Below are positions 63,996-64,000 of a stretch of DNA of 64,000 nucleotides, piece by piece. Every line of letters begins with the position of its first letter. The first letter of the stretch is position 1. The position numbers and the translations under genes were made by a program. Source of the stretch: Portunus trituberculatus (lineage: Eukaryota; Arthropoda; Malacostraca; Decapoda; Portunidae); assembly GCF_017591435.1 (NCBI RefSeq), contig NC_059269.1:3384629-3448628 (forward strand), read 5' to 3'. The notes under the pieces are model-generated. The model was not told where the DNA came from, searched no databases, and saw only the letters and a list, made by a program, of their open reading frames with translations.

Positions 63996-64000
63996 GTAGT
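63769..64000. repeat. (ATT)n followed by (AAT)n microsatellite, cut by window end
   Basis: TTA-type repeats with GTT, ACT and ATC interruptions to about 63945, then pure ATA/TAA repeats to the end. The two halves are complementary. Confidence 0.97.

Overview
The window looks like AT-rich intronic and intergenic DNA of an arthropod, most likely a decapod crustacean. That is inferred from the gene's divergence from vertebrates, CR1-group LINEs, tRNA-derived SINEs and very long (CT)n, (CA)n and (ATT)n microsatellites; no species can be named from sequence alone. There are no prokaryotic features.

One protein-coding gene dominates: Smg1, the PI3K-like kinase (PIKK) that phosphorylates UPF1 in nonsense-mediated mRNA decay. 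It is on the + strand from before position 7139 to the stop at 58775. I reconstruct 19 exons with compatible phases (9,996 nt including the stop, 3,331 codons). The first several hundred codons lie upstream of the window. The architecture is lopsided: exons 1-17 are small (95-254 nt) and spread over 43 kb of repeat-filled introns. Exon 18 is one uninterrupted 7,050-nt exon holding the last ~1,000 residues before the kinase domain, the kinase domain and the long SMG1-specific C-terminal region. A 78-nt last exon supplies most of the FATC domain. A polyadenylation signal sits at 58912.

Most other sequence is transposable elements, many nested. Positions 1-6,320 hold three head-to-tail copies of one LINE. 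9,867-12,417 is a reverse-strand LINE in intron 3. 14,142-15,104 is a Tigger/pogo-like element that keeps a transposase fragment. 16,366 and 22,784 start two copies of a tRNA-Val-like SINE. The 10.6-kb intron 9 (21,940-32,534) holds a forward LINE split by a small pogo-like element, and a reverse LINE split by a 1.3-kb pogo-like element with a ~345-bp-arm palindrome and by a Tc1-like element that itself carries a MITE. Intron 12 holds a hAT-type element split by a LINE, then a piggyBac-type MITE. Intron 14 holds two reverse LINEs, a second SINE family and a 40-bp minisatellite.

Downstream of Smg1 (58,940-64,000) are repeats, a hAT-like element and, at 62,271-62,333, a plausible first coding exon of the next + strand gene.

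No undescribed biochemical system is supported. The main observations are the intron-loss pattern of Smg1, microsatellites abutting its splice sites, a shared LINE 3' tail that ends in (AC)n, and pogo-like insertions whose pre-insertion sites can be read directly.
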